Shown: positions 51,895 to 60,109 of the stretch, piece after piece
How positions within the stretch are numbered: the first letter of the stretch is position 1
Layout of the letters: the number at the start of each line of letters is the position of its first letter
NCBI RefSeq assembly: GCF_040448305.1
Contig: NZ_CP148752.1
Span: 4,030,001-4,094,000, forward strand
DNA: 64,000 bases
Direction of reading: 5' to 3'
From: Pseudomonas fluorescens
Lineage (GTDB): Bacteria > Pseudomonadota > Gammaproteobacteria > Pseudomonadales > Pseudomonadaceae
Program-made: the position numbers and the translations under genes
Notes under the pieces: generated by a model
The model's input: only the letters and a program-made list of their open reading frames with translations
Database searches by the model: none
What the model was told of the DNA's origin: nothing

Positions 51895-52836
51895 ATGACC
51901 AAGATAGCCATCATTCAGCGGCCGCCAGTGCTGCTCGATCGCAGCGCGACGATCGCCCGGGCCGTGCAATCGGTCGCTGAGGCCGCGGCGGCGGGAGCCT
52001 CGCTGATCGTTTTGCCCGAACAGTTCATTCCAGGTTACCCGTCATGGATCTGGCGGCTGGCGGCGGGAAGGGACGGGGCTTTAATGGGCCAGTTGCATGC
52101 GCGGCTGCTGGCCAACGCCGTCGATATTGCGAACGGTGACCTGAGCGAATTGTGCGAGGCCGCCAGAGTTCACGCCGTGACGATCGTGTGCGGCATCAAT
52201 GAATGCGACCGGCGCCATGGCGGCGGCACGCTCTACAACAGCGTAGTCGTTATCGGCGCGAACGGCGAAGTGCTCAACCGACACCGCAAGCTGATGCCAA
52301 CGAACCCCGAGCGCATGGTCCATGGTTTCGGTGATGCGTCAGGGTTACGTACGGTCGACACACCCGTCGGCCGTGTTGGCACACTCATCTGTTGGGAAAG
52401 CTACATGCCGCTGGCTCGCTATTCACTGTATGCCCAAGGGGTGGAGATCTACATCGCACCCACGTATGACAGTGGCGATGGCTGGATCAGCACGATGCGC
52501 CACATTGCACTCGAAGGCCGTTGCTGGGTGCTTGGCAGCGGCACCTTGCTGCGCGGCAGCGATATCCCCGATGACTTTCCGGCTCGCATGCAACTGTTTC
52601 CCGATCCGCAAGAGTGGATCAACGACGGCGACTCGGTGGTGGTCAACCCTCAAGGCCGGATCACAGCCGGTCCATTACACCGAGAGGCAGGCATTCTGTA
52701 TGCGGACATCGACGTCTCACTCGTGGCGCCAGCGCGGCGGACGCTCGACGTCACCGGGCACTATGCGCGCCCTGACATTTTCGAGCTGCAGGTGCGACGC
52801 ACGCCGGCGACAGCGGTGCGCTACATTGACGGGTGA
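51895..52836 (+). CDS. Nitrilase (carbon-nitrogen hydrolase family)
   Basis: The 313-residue enzyme has the complete Glu-Lys-Cys triad: Glu42 (VLPEQF), Lys132 (NRHRKLMPTNPERMVHG) and Cys166 (LICWESYMP). The CWESYMPLAR context is that of true nitrilases that convert nitriles to acid plus ammonia. It is cytoplasmic. It is divergent from the HxlR-type gene and followed by a GFA-family gene on the same strand. Aliphatic or aryl-aliphatic nitriles are possible substrates. Confidence 0.9.
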   Translation: MTKIAIIQRPPVLLDRSATIARAVQSVAEAAAAGASLIVLPEQFIPGYPSWIWRLAAGRDGALMGQLHARLLANAVDIANGDLSELCEAARVHAVTIVCGINECDRRHGGGTLYNSVVVIGANGEVLNRHRKLMPTNPERMVHGFGDASGLRTVDTPVGRVGTLICWESYMPLARYSLYAQGVEIYIAPTYDSGDGWISTMRHIALEGRCWVLGSGTLLRGSDIPDDFPARMQLFPDPQEWINDGDSVVVNPQGRITAGPLHREAGILYADIDVSLVAPARRTLDVTGHYARPDIFELQVRRTPATAVRYIDG

Positions 52837-52907
52837 AGCTAACCAACGCGCAGGCGATCCATCCCAACTTCGGCGGTATGCGTAACAACTGATGAAGGAG
52901 TCATTCC

Positions 52908-53342
52908 ATGAGCATTCAAAGGTCTTACAAAGGCAGTTGTTTTTGTGGCGCAGTCGAGTTCACCGTCAGCGGTGAGCCGGCCGCAATGGGCTATTGCCAT
53001 TGCGAGTCGTGTCGACATTGGTCAGCAGCGCCGGTCAATGTCTTCACGCTGTGGAAACCCGAGGCGGTGCAAGTGACTCGGGGGGCTGACAACATTGGCA
53101 CCTACAACAAGACACCGCAGAGTTATCGCAAATGGTGCAAGAGTTGCGGCGGTCATATCTTCACCGAACACCCAGGGATGGGGCTCATCGACGTATATGC
53201 CGCTGTCATCCCGGATCTCGCGTATTCGCCAGGCGTTCACGTCCACTATCAGGAAACCGTACTGCGCATCAAAGACGGGTTACCCAAGCTGAAGGATGTC
53301 CCCAGCGAATTAGGGGGATCGGGCGTCAGCGTGGACGAATAG
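52908..53342 (+). CDS. GFA-family (Gfa-like, zinc-binding) protein
   Basis: The 144-residue protein shows the GFA metal-site cysteines: CFCGAVEF near the N-terminus, YCHCESCRHW, and a KSCGGHIF segment. The family includes the glutathione-dependent formaldehyde-activating enzyme and many proteins of unknown role. A GAAGGAG site precedes the ATG. It follows the nitrilase gene by 71 bases and may handle an aldehyde or thiol adduct from that pathway; this is inference. Confidence 0.87.
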   Translation: MSIQRSYKGSCFCGAVEFTVSGEPAAMGYCHCESCRHWSAAPVNVFTLWKPEAVQVTRGADNIGTYNKTPQSYRKWCKSCGGHIFTEHPGMGLIDVYAAVIPDLAYSPGVHVHYQETVLRIKDGLPKLKDVPSELGGSGVSVDE

Positions 53343-53429
53343 CGCTGGCACGGTAGCGTGTGGCGCTCCTCAAGAGTCTTGATTCAGGTTGACTGACTTC
53401 CTCAGGGCGTGAAGCGGCCGGTGGCGCCA

Positions 53430-53451
53430 GGCAATAAACGGCCAGAAACAG
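53430..53451 (+). repeat. Dispersed intergenic repeat, degenerate copy 5
   Basis: The sequence GGCAATAAACGGCCAGAAACAG is related to the core GGCAGAAATCGGCC but has several mismatches. It lies in the 240-base spacer after the GFA gene. Confidence 0.4.
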
Positions 53452-53579
53452 TCATTGAGTAGCGTCTACGAAACATGCGTCGACTCAACGAAAGCCTTGT
53501 TCTAGAGCCTTTGTTTAATTTTGAAGCACATTAAAAGTGCGCTACTCTCCGCCGCTCCATACGCATAAGGACGCTGCAG

Positions 53580-53759
53580 ATGAATGTCAAAATTGAAACA
53601 AATGAACAAGGAAGCGGTTGCAAAGTCTGGCTTGACGACTCCCCTGTATCGTTCAAGAACCTGGAAGATGCCCAAACATATGTCGCGCAACTGCAAGAGC
53701 GGATTGAGGCTGCATCCAGCTCATTTGCTTCAGGGCCAAATGCCCCTGACAGAGCTTGA
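53580..53759 (+). CDS. 59-residue small protein
   Basis: From ATG 53580 the frame encodes MNVKIETNEQGSGCKVWLDD, continuing with SPVSFKNLEDAQTYVAQLQE and RIEAA. The pattern of two beta strands (VWLD, VSF) and a helix with LEDAQTYVAQLQERIE is like short Pseudomonas proteins of unknown role. An AAGGA sequence lies 8-12 bases upstream. It is too short for an ordinary ORF cutoff and overlaps a longer meaningless frame from 53584. The function is unknown. Confidence 0.65.
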   Translation: MNVKIETNEQGSGCKVWLDDSPVSFKNLEDAQTYVAQLQERIEAASSSFASGPNAPDRA

Positions 53760-53957
53760 TTATCGTTGAGCTGCGTGTGCCACTGCGCGCAGCTGCTTGT
53801 TTTCGAAGCAGTGCGCGCTCCGTACCGCGCTTGAATCAACAACACCCCGAGTATCAATCCGCAACCTGATCGAACCCGGGGCAACGCATCGTCAGGTTCC
53901 GGGCATTACCCATGCATCGACCTGACTGGACTTCACCGCCCCGGTACGACCTTCAGG

Positions 53958-55367
53958 CTATAGCTTGGGCTGCGCACTCAGCGCCGTGACCGCCCTGGTT
54001 TTCCTGAAGAAAACACCATAGACAATCGACAGCACCAGCAGGAACGGCACACCGAACACCAGGGTCATCTTGAAGGCTTCAGTGAAGTAGGTAGTGATCA
54101 TCACCGCCCCCATCAATACCAGCCCCAACAATGTGCTGTAGGGAAACAGGCGCATGCGGAACGACAGTTTGCGGTTGCCATTGCGTTCGTGAAAACGACG
54201 GAAACAGAAGTGCGTGAGGAAGATCATGAACCAGGTGAAGATCGCGCCGAACATCGAGATCGCCATCATCAGGGTGAACGAACTTTCCGGGTACAGGATG
54301 TTGAGCAAGGTCGCCAGGGCGATACCTGAACTCGAGAGCAACAGCGCGTTCAGCGGGATCCCGGTCTTGCTCAACACCCCCATGGATTTTGGCGCGTAGC
54401 CGGCACGAGACAGGCTGAACATCATGCGCGTGGTGATGTACAACTGGCTGTTCATCGCTGACAACGCCGCGATCAGGATCACGAAATTCATCACGCCGGT
54501 GGCGCCGGGAATGCCGATGGCTTGCATCACCATGACGAACGGACTCTGGGCATGGCCCGCCTGGACCCAAGGCACGATCGCCAGCATCAACGCCAGGGTC
54601 AGCAGGTAGAACACCACCAGGCGCACGATAGTCCCGCGAAAGGCTTTCTTCACCGCTTGCTCCGGGTCTTTTGCCTCACCGGCAGCCACCGCGATCATCT
54701 CCACGCTCAGGTAACTGAAGATCGACACGATCACCGCGATCCACATCCCTTGCAGACCATTGGGGAAGAAACCGCCGTGAGCGGTGTAATTGTGCACGCC
54801 GTATTGCGGATTGCCGGAACCGAACACCACATACACCGCCAGGATGATGAAGCCGACAATCGCGCCGATCTTGATGGTCGAGAACCAGTACTCGAAGGTG
54901 CCGAAGGTCTTCACGCTGATGGCATTGAGCACGATCAACACGCTGGAGAACGAGACGATCCATATCCACTCCGGCACGTTGGCAAACCAGTACTTCATGT
55001 ACATCGCCACCGCCGTCACTTCCGTGCCGACCGCGAGCACAATCGCCGCCCAGTAGGCATAACGCACCAGGAACCCGGCCAGCGGGCTGACATAAAATTC
55101 AGCATAGGCACCGAACGAGCCCGAGGTCGAATGGGCCACGGTCATTTCCGCCAGGCAGCCCATCAGCAGCAAGGTGATGATTGCGCCGATGGCATAGCTG
55201 AGCAACACACTCGGCCCGGCATAGCCGATGGCATAGGCGCTGCCCATGAACAGCCCGGTGCCGATTGCACCGCCAATGGCGATCATGCTCATCTGCCCCG
55301 ACGTCAGCTGACGCCGCAGGCCGTGTTCACGGTTGGATATCGTTTCGAAACCGGCGTTATCGGTCAT
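53958..55367 (-). CDS. Amino-acid permease (APC superfamily), likely for a tryptophan-pathway amino acid
   Basis: The 469-residue membrane protein has 12 predicted helices and AAT-family signatures: LTSGQMSMIAIGGAIGTGLFMGSA at the first helix, and EMTVAHSTSGSFGAYAEFYVSPLAGF. It is third after kynU and the OprD porin on the leftward strand, 85 bases after the porin. The locus suggests import of kynurenine, tryptophan or a related amino acid. Distance and lack of an obvious promoter favour co-transcription. Confidence 0.88.
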   Translation of the reverse strand: MTDNAGFETISNREHGLRRQLTSGQMSMIAIGGAIGTGLFMGSAYAIGYAGPSVLLSYAIGAIITLLLMGCLAEMTVAHSTSGSFGAYAEFYVSPLAGFLVRYAYWAAIVLAVGTEVTAVAMYMKYWFANVPEWIWIVSFSSVLIVLNAISVKTFGTFEYWFSTIKIGAIVGFIILAVYVVFGSGNPQYGVHNYTAHGGFFPNGLQGMWIAVIVSIFSYLSVEMIAVAAGEAKDPEQAVKKAFRGTIVRLVVFYLLTLALMLAIVPWVQAGHAQSPFVMVMQAIGIPGATGVMNFVILIAALSAMNSQLYITTRMMFSLSRAGYAPKSMGVLSKTGIPLNALLLSSSGIALATLLNILYPESSFTLMMAISMFGAIFTWFMIFLTHFCFRRFHERNGNRKLSFRMRLFPYSTLLGLVLMGAVMITTYFTEAFKMTLVFGVPFLLVLSIVYGVFFRKTRAVTALSAQPKL

Positions 55368-55452
55368 TTTTATGTCCTCTGGATTTTGTCTTTCTTGAAG
55401 AGCACGTCGTGGATTTAACGGTGGGGATCAGCCACGCACAGCAGGACACGGA

Positions 55453-56766
55453 TCAGAAAATACTCAGTGGATACTCGATGATCACCCGGACTTCGTCGTT
55501 GTCCGTGGTGTCGGCGCGGGCGACCTGGGCGGTGGAACGCACACTGGCCTGACGCACGCGGATTGAAAGGTCCCTGGCCTTGCCCGACTGCACGACATAG
55601 CGCGCCTCGATGTCGCGCTCCCAGCGCTTGCCGTCATCGCCGTAACGTCCATAGGCGCCATTGGGGCCGCCGTCGTAATGGCTGTCATCGATGTGGTCAC
55701 CACTGACGTAACGGGACATGAAGCTCAAGCCCGGCACGCCGAAAGGCGCCATGTCCAGGTCGTAACGCAGTTGCCAGGAGCGTTCGTTGGGGGCGTTGAA
55801 GTCCAGGACCTGAATCGAGTTGGCGAGGAAAATCGAGGTACCCGGTTGCTGATCGAACCCCAGGTAATCGAACGGCTCATCGCCATCGACCCGCTGGTAC
55901 GCCAGGGTCAACCGATGGGCACCGAACTTGTATGCGGAGGACAGCGACCAGGTGGTGTTGTCGATCTTGCCGGCCAGGCTCTGGCCGCTGTCGTTGGTGC
56001 GATAGAGATTGAAATCCAGGTTCAGCGACTGGCCTTCATCAAGGGCATAGGTGTAGTTGGTATTGGCGTAGTACTGGCGCCAGATGTCAGTGAACTGCGA
56101 ACCGTACAGGCTGACACTCAGTTGATCGCTCAGGGCGTAACTGCCGCCCAGATAATCGACGCTGCGGGTTTCAACGCCGGCGTACAGCGCTTTGAGCGCG
56201 CCATTGGCGTTGGTCGAATTACTGTCGTTGCCGGCGGTGAAGTGACCGATGTCCAGTTGCAATGCCTTGAGTTCATTGCTGGTCAGCTGAAAGCCGGTGG
56301 CAACACTGGTGAACAGTCGCGCATTGCCGGTGCCGAACACCGGATTGAGCGGGGTCAGGTTGCCGTACTTGAGTTCGGTCTGCGAAATCCGTGCCTTCAC
56401 CGCACCACCCGCTTCGGAGTACTCGTCCTCAGGGCGGCCATCGGAATCGACCGGCAGCAAACCCGTGCCCGTGCGTCCCTTGCCACTGTCGAGCTTGAGG
56501 CCCAACTGCGCATAGGCATCGACCCCGAACCCCACCGTTCCCTGGGTGTAGCCGGAGCGGTAATCAAGCATGATCCCGTGGGCCCACTCGTCCCGATAGT
56601 TCTGCCCGCCCGGGTTGTTGAGGTTATTGCGGTAGAAATAGAAGTTACGGTTGGTCAGGGTCAGGCTACTGTCTTCGACAAATCCGTTGTCAGAGGCGGC
56701 ACAGGCCATTTGGCCAAGGCAACTGGAGATGGCGAGCGGCAAGGCAGGCCAGAGGGACGGTTTCAT
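55453..56766 (-). CDS. OprD-family outer-membrane porin in the kyn locus
   Basis: The 437-residue protein has a signal peptide (ALPLAISSCLGQMACAA) and the OprD N-terminus DNGFVEDSSLTLTNRNFYFYR. The YDLDMAPFGVPGLSFMSRYVSG barrel segment and a terminal Phe (IIEYPLSIF) complete the match. It lies about 100 bases after kynU, with a hairpin between. Its leader carries AATAATAA next to the AAGGAG site. It should admit the amino acid taken up by the adjacent permease. Confidence 0.92.
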   Translation of the reverse strand: MKPSLWPALPLAISSCLGQMACAASDNGFVEDSSLTLTNRNFYFYRNNLNNPGGQNYRDEWAHGIMLDYRSGYTQGTVGFGVDAYAQLGLKLDSGKGRTGTGLLPVDSDGRPEDEYSEAGGAVKARISQTELKYGNLTPLNPVFGTGNARLFTSVATGFQLTSNELKALQLDIGHFTAGNDSNSTNANGALKALYAGVETRSVDYLGGSYALSDQLSVSLYGSQFTDIWRQYYANTNYTYALDEGQSLNLDFNLYRTNDSGQSLAGKIDNTTWSLSSAYKFGAHRLTLAYQRVDGDEPFDYLGFDQQPGTSIFLANSIQVLDFNAPNERSWQLRYDLDMAPFGVPGLSFMSRYVSGDHIDDSHYDGGPNGAYGRYGDDGKRWERDIEARYVVQSGKARDLSIRVRQASVRSTAQVARADTTDNDEVRVIIEYPLSIF

Positions 56767-56778
56767 TCTGCGTGCTCC

Positions 56779-56786
56779 TTATTATT
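56779..56786 (-). promoter_or_regulatory. AAnAAnAA motif at the ribosome-binding site of the kyn-locus porin gene
   Basis: The minus strand reads CACAATAATAAGGAGC. AATAATAA fits the Hfq/Crc consensus and overlaps the AAGGAG site, a placement expected to block translation when Hfq/Crc is bound. Confidence 0.6.
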
Positions 56787-56820
56787 GTGATTGCAGAACT
56801 GGTTGTTGGGCGAGCGAAGC

Positions 56821-56848
56821 CCTGCCGCGGGGAAAATCCCGCGGCAGG
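56821..56848 (-). terminator. Hairpin between kynU and the porin gene
   Basis: A perfect 11-bp stem (CCTGCCGCGGG / CCCGCGGCAGG) with a 6-base loop lies 18 bases after the kynU stop codon. No U tract follows, so it may attenuate or protect the upstream message rather than fully terminate. Confidence 0.6.
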
Positions 56849-56866
56849 ACACAGACGCCGCAGGGT

Positions 56867-58117
56867 TCAGGTCACGCTGTGGCGAACCTGGAATTGCGCT
56901 TGCGACCAGGTGTTCTGATCAAGAATCTCGCCGAGGATCTGTACTGCATCCCAGACTTCGGTGAAGGTCGTGTACAGCGGGGTGAAACCGAAACGCATGA
57001 TGCGCGGCTCGCGGTAGTCACCAATAACGCCCCGCTCGATCAGGGCCTGGATCACTGCATAACCTTGCGGGTGTTCGAAGCTGACGTGGCTGCCTCGTTT
57101 GCCGTGCTCACGCGGCGTGATCAACTTCAGTTCGTGAGCCGCGCAACTCTGCTCGACCAATTCGATGAACAAGTCCGTCAGGGCCAGGGATTTGCGGCGC
57201 AAGCTGGCCATGTCGGTCTGGGCGAACACATCCAGGCCGCACTCGACCATCGCCAACGAGGTAATCGGTTGGGTGCCGCACAGGTACCGCGCGATGCCGC
57301 TGCTCGGCTCGTAATGCGACTCCATGGCGAACTGCCGCGAATGGCCGAACCAGCCGGACAGAGGTTGCGGCACCAGATCGCACAACTGCGGCGAAACCCA
57401 GACAAAGGCTTGCGAGCCTGGCCCACCATTGAGGTATTTGTAGGTGCAGCCGATGGCGTAGTCGGCACCCGCCTGATGCAGGTCGACCGGCACCGCGCCC
57501 GCGGAATGGGCCAGGTCCCAGATGGCCAGCGCGCCACACTCGTGGCTCAGCGCGGTCAGGGCCTGCATGTCGTGCATGTAGCCGGTCTTGTAATTGACGT
57601 GGGTGAGCATGACCACCGCCGTGTCCTGGTCAATCGCTTGCGGCAACGCTTCAGGACTGTCGACCAGGCGCAGGGTGTAACCCTGTTGCAGCATCTGCGC
57701 GAGGCCTTCGGCGATGTACAGGTCGGTGGGGAAATTGCTCGATTCGCTGACGATCACTCGCCGCTGTGGCGACCTTGTAGCCTGTACGCGCAAGGCAGCG
57801 CTCAGCACCTTGAACAGGTTGATCGAGGTGGTATCGGTCACCACGACTTCACCCTCCCCCGCGCCGATCAAACCCGCCAGGCGATTGCCCAAACGCTCGG
57901 ACAGCTCGCGCCAGCCGGCGCTGTTCCAGCTGCGGATCAAGCCATTGCCCCATTCCTCGGCGACCACCGCTTGCGCCCGCGCCAATGCAGCGACCGGCCG
58001 CGCGCCCAGGGAATTGCCATCGAGATAGATAATCCCTTCGGGGAGCGCAAATTGCTGGCGCAGGGGCGCCAGCGTGTCCTGGGCATCAAGCGCCAGACAA
58101 TCGTTTCTTGTCGTCAT
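56867..58117 (-). CDS. kynU: Kynureninase
   Basis: The 416-residue PLP enzyme cleaves kynurenine to anthranilate and alanine. Length and landmarks match P. fluorescens kynureninase: LDGNSLGARP (about 32-41), the pyridine-binding Asp in AIWDLAHSAG (about 201), and the Schiff-base Lys227 in CTYKYLNGGPG. The leader contains AACAAAAA in the Hfq/Crc pattern. It is divergent from the Lrp-type regulator. The KynR-type motif pair lies about 125-170 bases upstream. Confidence 0.96.
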   Translation of the reverse strand: MTTRNDCLALDAQDTLAPLRQQFALPEGIIYLDGNSLGARPVAALARAQAVVAEEWGNGLIRSWNSAGWRELSERLGNRLAGLIGAGEGEVVVTDTTSINLFKVLSAALRVQATRSPQRRVIVSESSNFPTDLYIAEGLAQMLQQGYTLRLVDSPEALPQAIDQDTAVVMLTHVNYKTGYMHDMQALTALSHECGALAIWDLAHSAGAVPVDLHQAGADYAIGCTYKYLNGGPGSQAFVWVSPQLCDLVPQPLSGWFGHSRQFAMESHYEPSSGIARYLCGTQPITSLAMVECGLDVFAQTDMASLRRKSLALTDLFIELVEQSCAAHELKLITPREHGKRGSHVSFEHPQGYAVIQALIERGVIGDYREPRIMRFGFTPLYTTFTEVWDAVQILGEILDQNTWSQAQFQVRHSVT

Positions 58118-58129
58118 CGGGTGTCCTGT

Positions 58130-58137
58130 TTTTTGTT
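58130..58137 (-). promoter_or_regulatory. AAnAAnAA motif upstream of kynU
   Basis: The minus strand reads CATAACAAAAAACAGG. AACAAAAA matches the Hfq/Crc consensus close to the ribosome-binding region. Confidence 0.4.
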
Positions 58138-58243
58138 ATGCGACGCCATCCGGGCAGATTGCATCAGCCGGTTCTGGCGCCCTGATTCAAGGCGATTCGC
58201 TTGCCTTTCGGTGGAGAGATAATGAACGAACCATTGAAGAATT

Positions 58244-58286
58244 TTCGTGCAAAGTAACCGGCCATGTAGTAGTTATTTCGCAGAAT
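58244..58286. promoter_or_regulatory. Paired motif in the kynU-kynR promoter region (candidate KynR site)
   Basis: TTCGTGCAAA (58244-58253) and a second half-site starting TTCGCAGAA (58277) are 33 bases apart, with GTAACCG between. The same pair with the same 33-base spacing occurs at 59865 upstream of kynB. Lrp-type regulators bind such phased sites. Confidence 0.6.
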
Positions 58287-58326
58287 ATTCGAATCAAACC
58301 AAAATAAACGCGGATTTATTCAAACC

Positions 58327-58800
58327 ATGAATCTTGACTCGACAGACCTGAGAATCCTGCATCAATTGCAACAGGATGGCCGTATCAGCAATCAGGAATT
58401 GGCGGAGAAAGTCGCCTTGTCACCCTCGGCTTGCCTGCGCCGTTTACGCCTGCTGGAAAGCGAAGGAATCATCACCGGCTATCGCGCGGTGCTGAATGCC
58501 GAGCGGCTGGGCATTGAGCTGGAAGCCATCGTTCATGTGTCGCTGCGACAGGACGTCGAGGACTGGCACGAGACCTTCATCAAGAAGGTTCAGCAGTGGC
58601 CGGAGGTGGTCACCGCGTATGTCATCACCGGGGCGAGCAACTATGTGCTGCGAGTCCAGGCCCGCAACCTCAAGCACTTCTCGGATTTCATCGTCAATCA
58701 CCTCAATCGCACCGCCGGCGTCACCGATATACGTTCGGAAATCGTCCTGCAAAAAATCAAGGAGCGCGAGCAATTGCTCGATCTGGTGGTGCGCAAGTAA
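58327..58800 (+). CDS. kynR: Lrp/AsnC-family regulator of the kyn genes
   Basis: The 157-residue protein has an N-terminal HTH (about 4-50, ISNQELAEKVALSPSACLRRLRLLESEGIITGY) and a C-terminal RAM domain (about 66-150) with VTAYVITGASNYVLRVQA. It diverges from kynU, as KynR does in Pseudomonas, where it activates kyn genes in response to kynurenine. The start ATG 58327 lacks a strong ribosome-binding site but matches the family start. Confidence 0.9.
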   Translation: MNLDSTDLRILHQLQQDGRISNQELAEKVALSPSACLRRLRLLESEGIITGYRAVLNAERLGIELEAIVHVSLRQDVEDWHETFIKKVQQWPEVVTAYVITGASNYVLRVQARNLKHFSDFIVNHLNRTAGVTDIRSEIVLQKIKEREQLLDLVVRK

Positions 58801-58815
58801 GGCCGGGGTGGCCCT

Positions 58816-59100
58816 TCAAAGTCCCTGCTGGCGCCGGGCTTCGTTGCGCTGCAAGGTGGTGCTCGGGATTTCGTCGAACAGCTTGCGGTACTCGGTGGAA
58901 AAACGGCCCAGGTGCATGAAGCCCCAGCCCATGGCGATCCCGGAAATACTGCGTGCCGTGCTCGAGGATCTCCTGGCGTACGGCGTTCAAGCGATACTTT
59001 TTCAGGTAGGCCATCGGCGACAGGGCGCAGTACTTCTTGAACGCGTCGAACAACTTGAAGCGCGAAACGCCACACCGCTCACCCGAAGGGAGCGCCGGAA
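58816..59100 (-). pseudogene. Frameshifted and truncated AraC-family regulator remnant (antR-like)
   Basis: The fragment carries the end of an AraC-type regulator. GVSRFKLFDAFKKYCALSPM and AYLKKYRLNAVRQEILEHGT are in one frame. The continuation, SISGIAMGWGFMHLGRFSTE then YRKLFDEIPSTTLQRNEARR, is in the neighbouring frame, ending at 58816. The break lies near 58950. The N-terminal ligand domain is absent, and the homology ends next to a 30-bp palindrome. AntR-like regulators of anthranilate dioxygenase are often beside kyn genes, so this is probably a lost antR; that identity is inference. Confidence 0.75.
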
Positions 59101-59103
59101 CCG

Positions 59104-59133
59104 ACGCCGGAACCGGGCGCCCGGTTCCGGCGT
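59104..59133. repeat. Perfect 30-bp palindrome
   Basis: The arms 59104-59118 and 59119-59133 are exact inverted copies centred on GGGC-GCCC, preceded by a direct repeat of CGCCGGAACCG. It lies between the kynB stop codon and the AraC remnant. It may act as a transcript-end hairpin or mark a recombination breakpoint. Confidence 0.75.
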
Positions 59134-59156
59134 CCACTTCGGATTTGTTGAATGGG

Positions 59157-59810
59157 TTACACGGGTTGTGACGTACTCAGCGGCCGCAAAATCGCCCTGA
59201 CCGGACTGGCGTCCAGATGAGCGAACCGCAGCGGCAAGGCGATCAATTCATAATCCCCTTCCGGAACCTCATCCAGCACGATGCCTTCGAGAATCGCCAT
59301 GTGATGGCGAGCCACGGCACCGTGTGAATCCATGGTCCTGGATTGCTGCGGGTCCAGCGACGGCGTATCGATGCCGATCAAGCGCACGCCAAGGCTCGCC
59401 AACAGGTCGATGGTTTCCTTGGCAACGGCTGTGAAATTCGAATCCCAGGTCGTCAGCGGTGCCTGTCGATAGGTGCGCAGCAGCACACGCTCGGGCACAT
59501 CGTGCAAACGCCCTTCCAGTTGCCCCGGCTGCACCAACTCACCGCTGTCCAGACAATGCAAAACGCGGCAAGGCCCGATATAGACATCCAACCCGACATC
59601 GCCAATCGCCGCGCCGTCAGCGCTGTAGTGCAGCGGCGCATCGACGTGGGCGCCGGTATGCGGCGACAGGGTGATGCGTCCGACATTCACCGGACACTCG
59701 GGACCGTAGGTCCAGACACGCTCCTCCCGGAAAGGCGTGTCACCCGGCCAGGTCGGTGTTTCGCTACTCAAGGGTGGACTGATGTCCCACAACGCTGTGT
59801 TTTTTGTCAT
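59157..59810 (-). CDS. kynB: Kynurenine formamidase
   Basis: The 217-residue enzyme hydrolyses N-formylkynurenine to kynurenine and formate. It has the cyclase-type metal motif HTGAHVDAPLH (H51, H55, D57, H61 from the chosen start) and TWPGDTPF near the N-terminus. ATG 59810 (MTKNTALWDIS) is chosen because KynB proteins start there. The longer open frame to 59966 has no homology. It is separated from kynU-kynR by the decayed AraC gene, but shares the paired promoter motif at 59865. Confidence 0.94.
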   Translation of the reverse strand: MTKNTALWDISPPLSSETPTWPGDTPFREERVWTYGPECPVNVGRITLSPHTGAHVDAPLHYSADGAAIGDVGLDVYIGPCRVLHCLDSGELVQPGQLEGRLHDVPERVLLRTYRQAPLTTWDSNFTAVAKETIDLLASLGVRLIGIDTPSLDPQQSRTMDSHGAVARHHMAILEGIVLDEVPEGDYELIALPLRFAHLDASPVRAILRPLSTSQPV

Positions 59811-59864
59811 CGCAATGCTCACCGTGGTTTCCGGGTGAAATGATACGAGCGACAGCCGTGAAGA

Positions 59865-59907
59865 TTCGTGCAAAAACCCCAGGTAACCGTGCGGGCTTTC
59901 GCACAAA
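59865..59907. promoter_or_regulatory. Paired motif upstream of kynB (candidate KynR site)
   Basis: TTCGTGCAAA (59865-59874) and TTCGCACAAA (from 59898) are 33 bases apart, with GTAACCG between. The match to the pair at 58244 is in sequence, spacing and orientation, and both target genes are read leftward. Confidence 0.6.
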
Positions 59908-60109
59908 CCACCATGGATGGGCTGGATTGCGGCAGGAAATTTCAACGCATGTCGCTTGTGGGTCATTGCACCTGCGACGTAAATCCTCTGTCAGCGATAA
60001 TGCTGGCTTAACACAGGTACGGTGATATCGCCTGAATCAGGGCCTTCGGCAGGCTGTGAGAACGTTCATCCAATTGTAAGAGCCCATTTCAGCCACTACA
60101 CTCCAGCCC

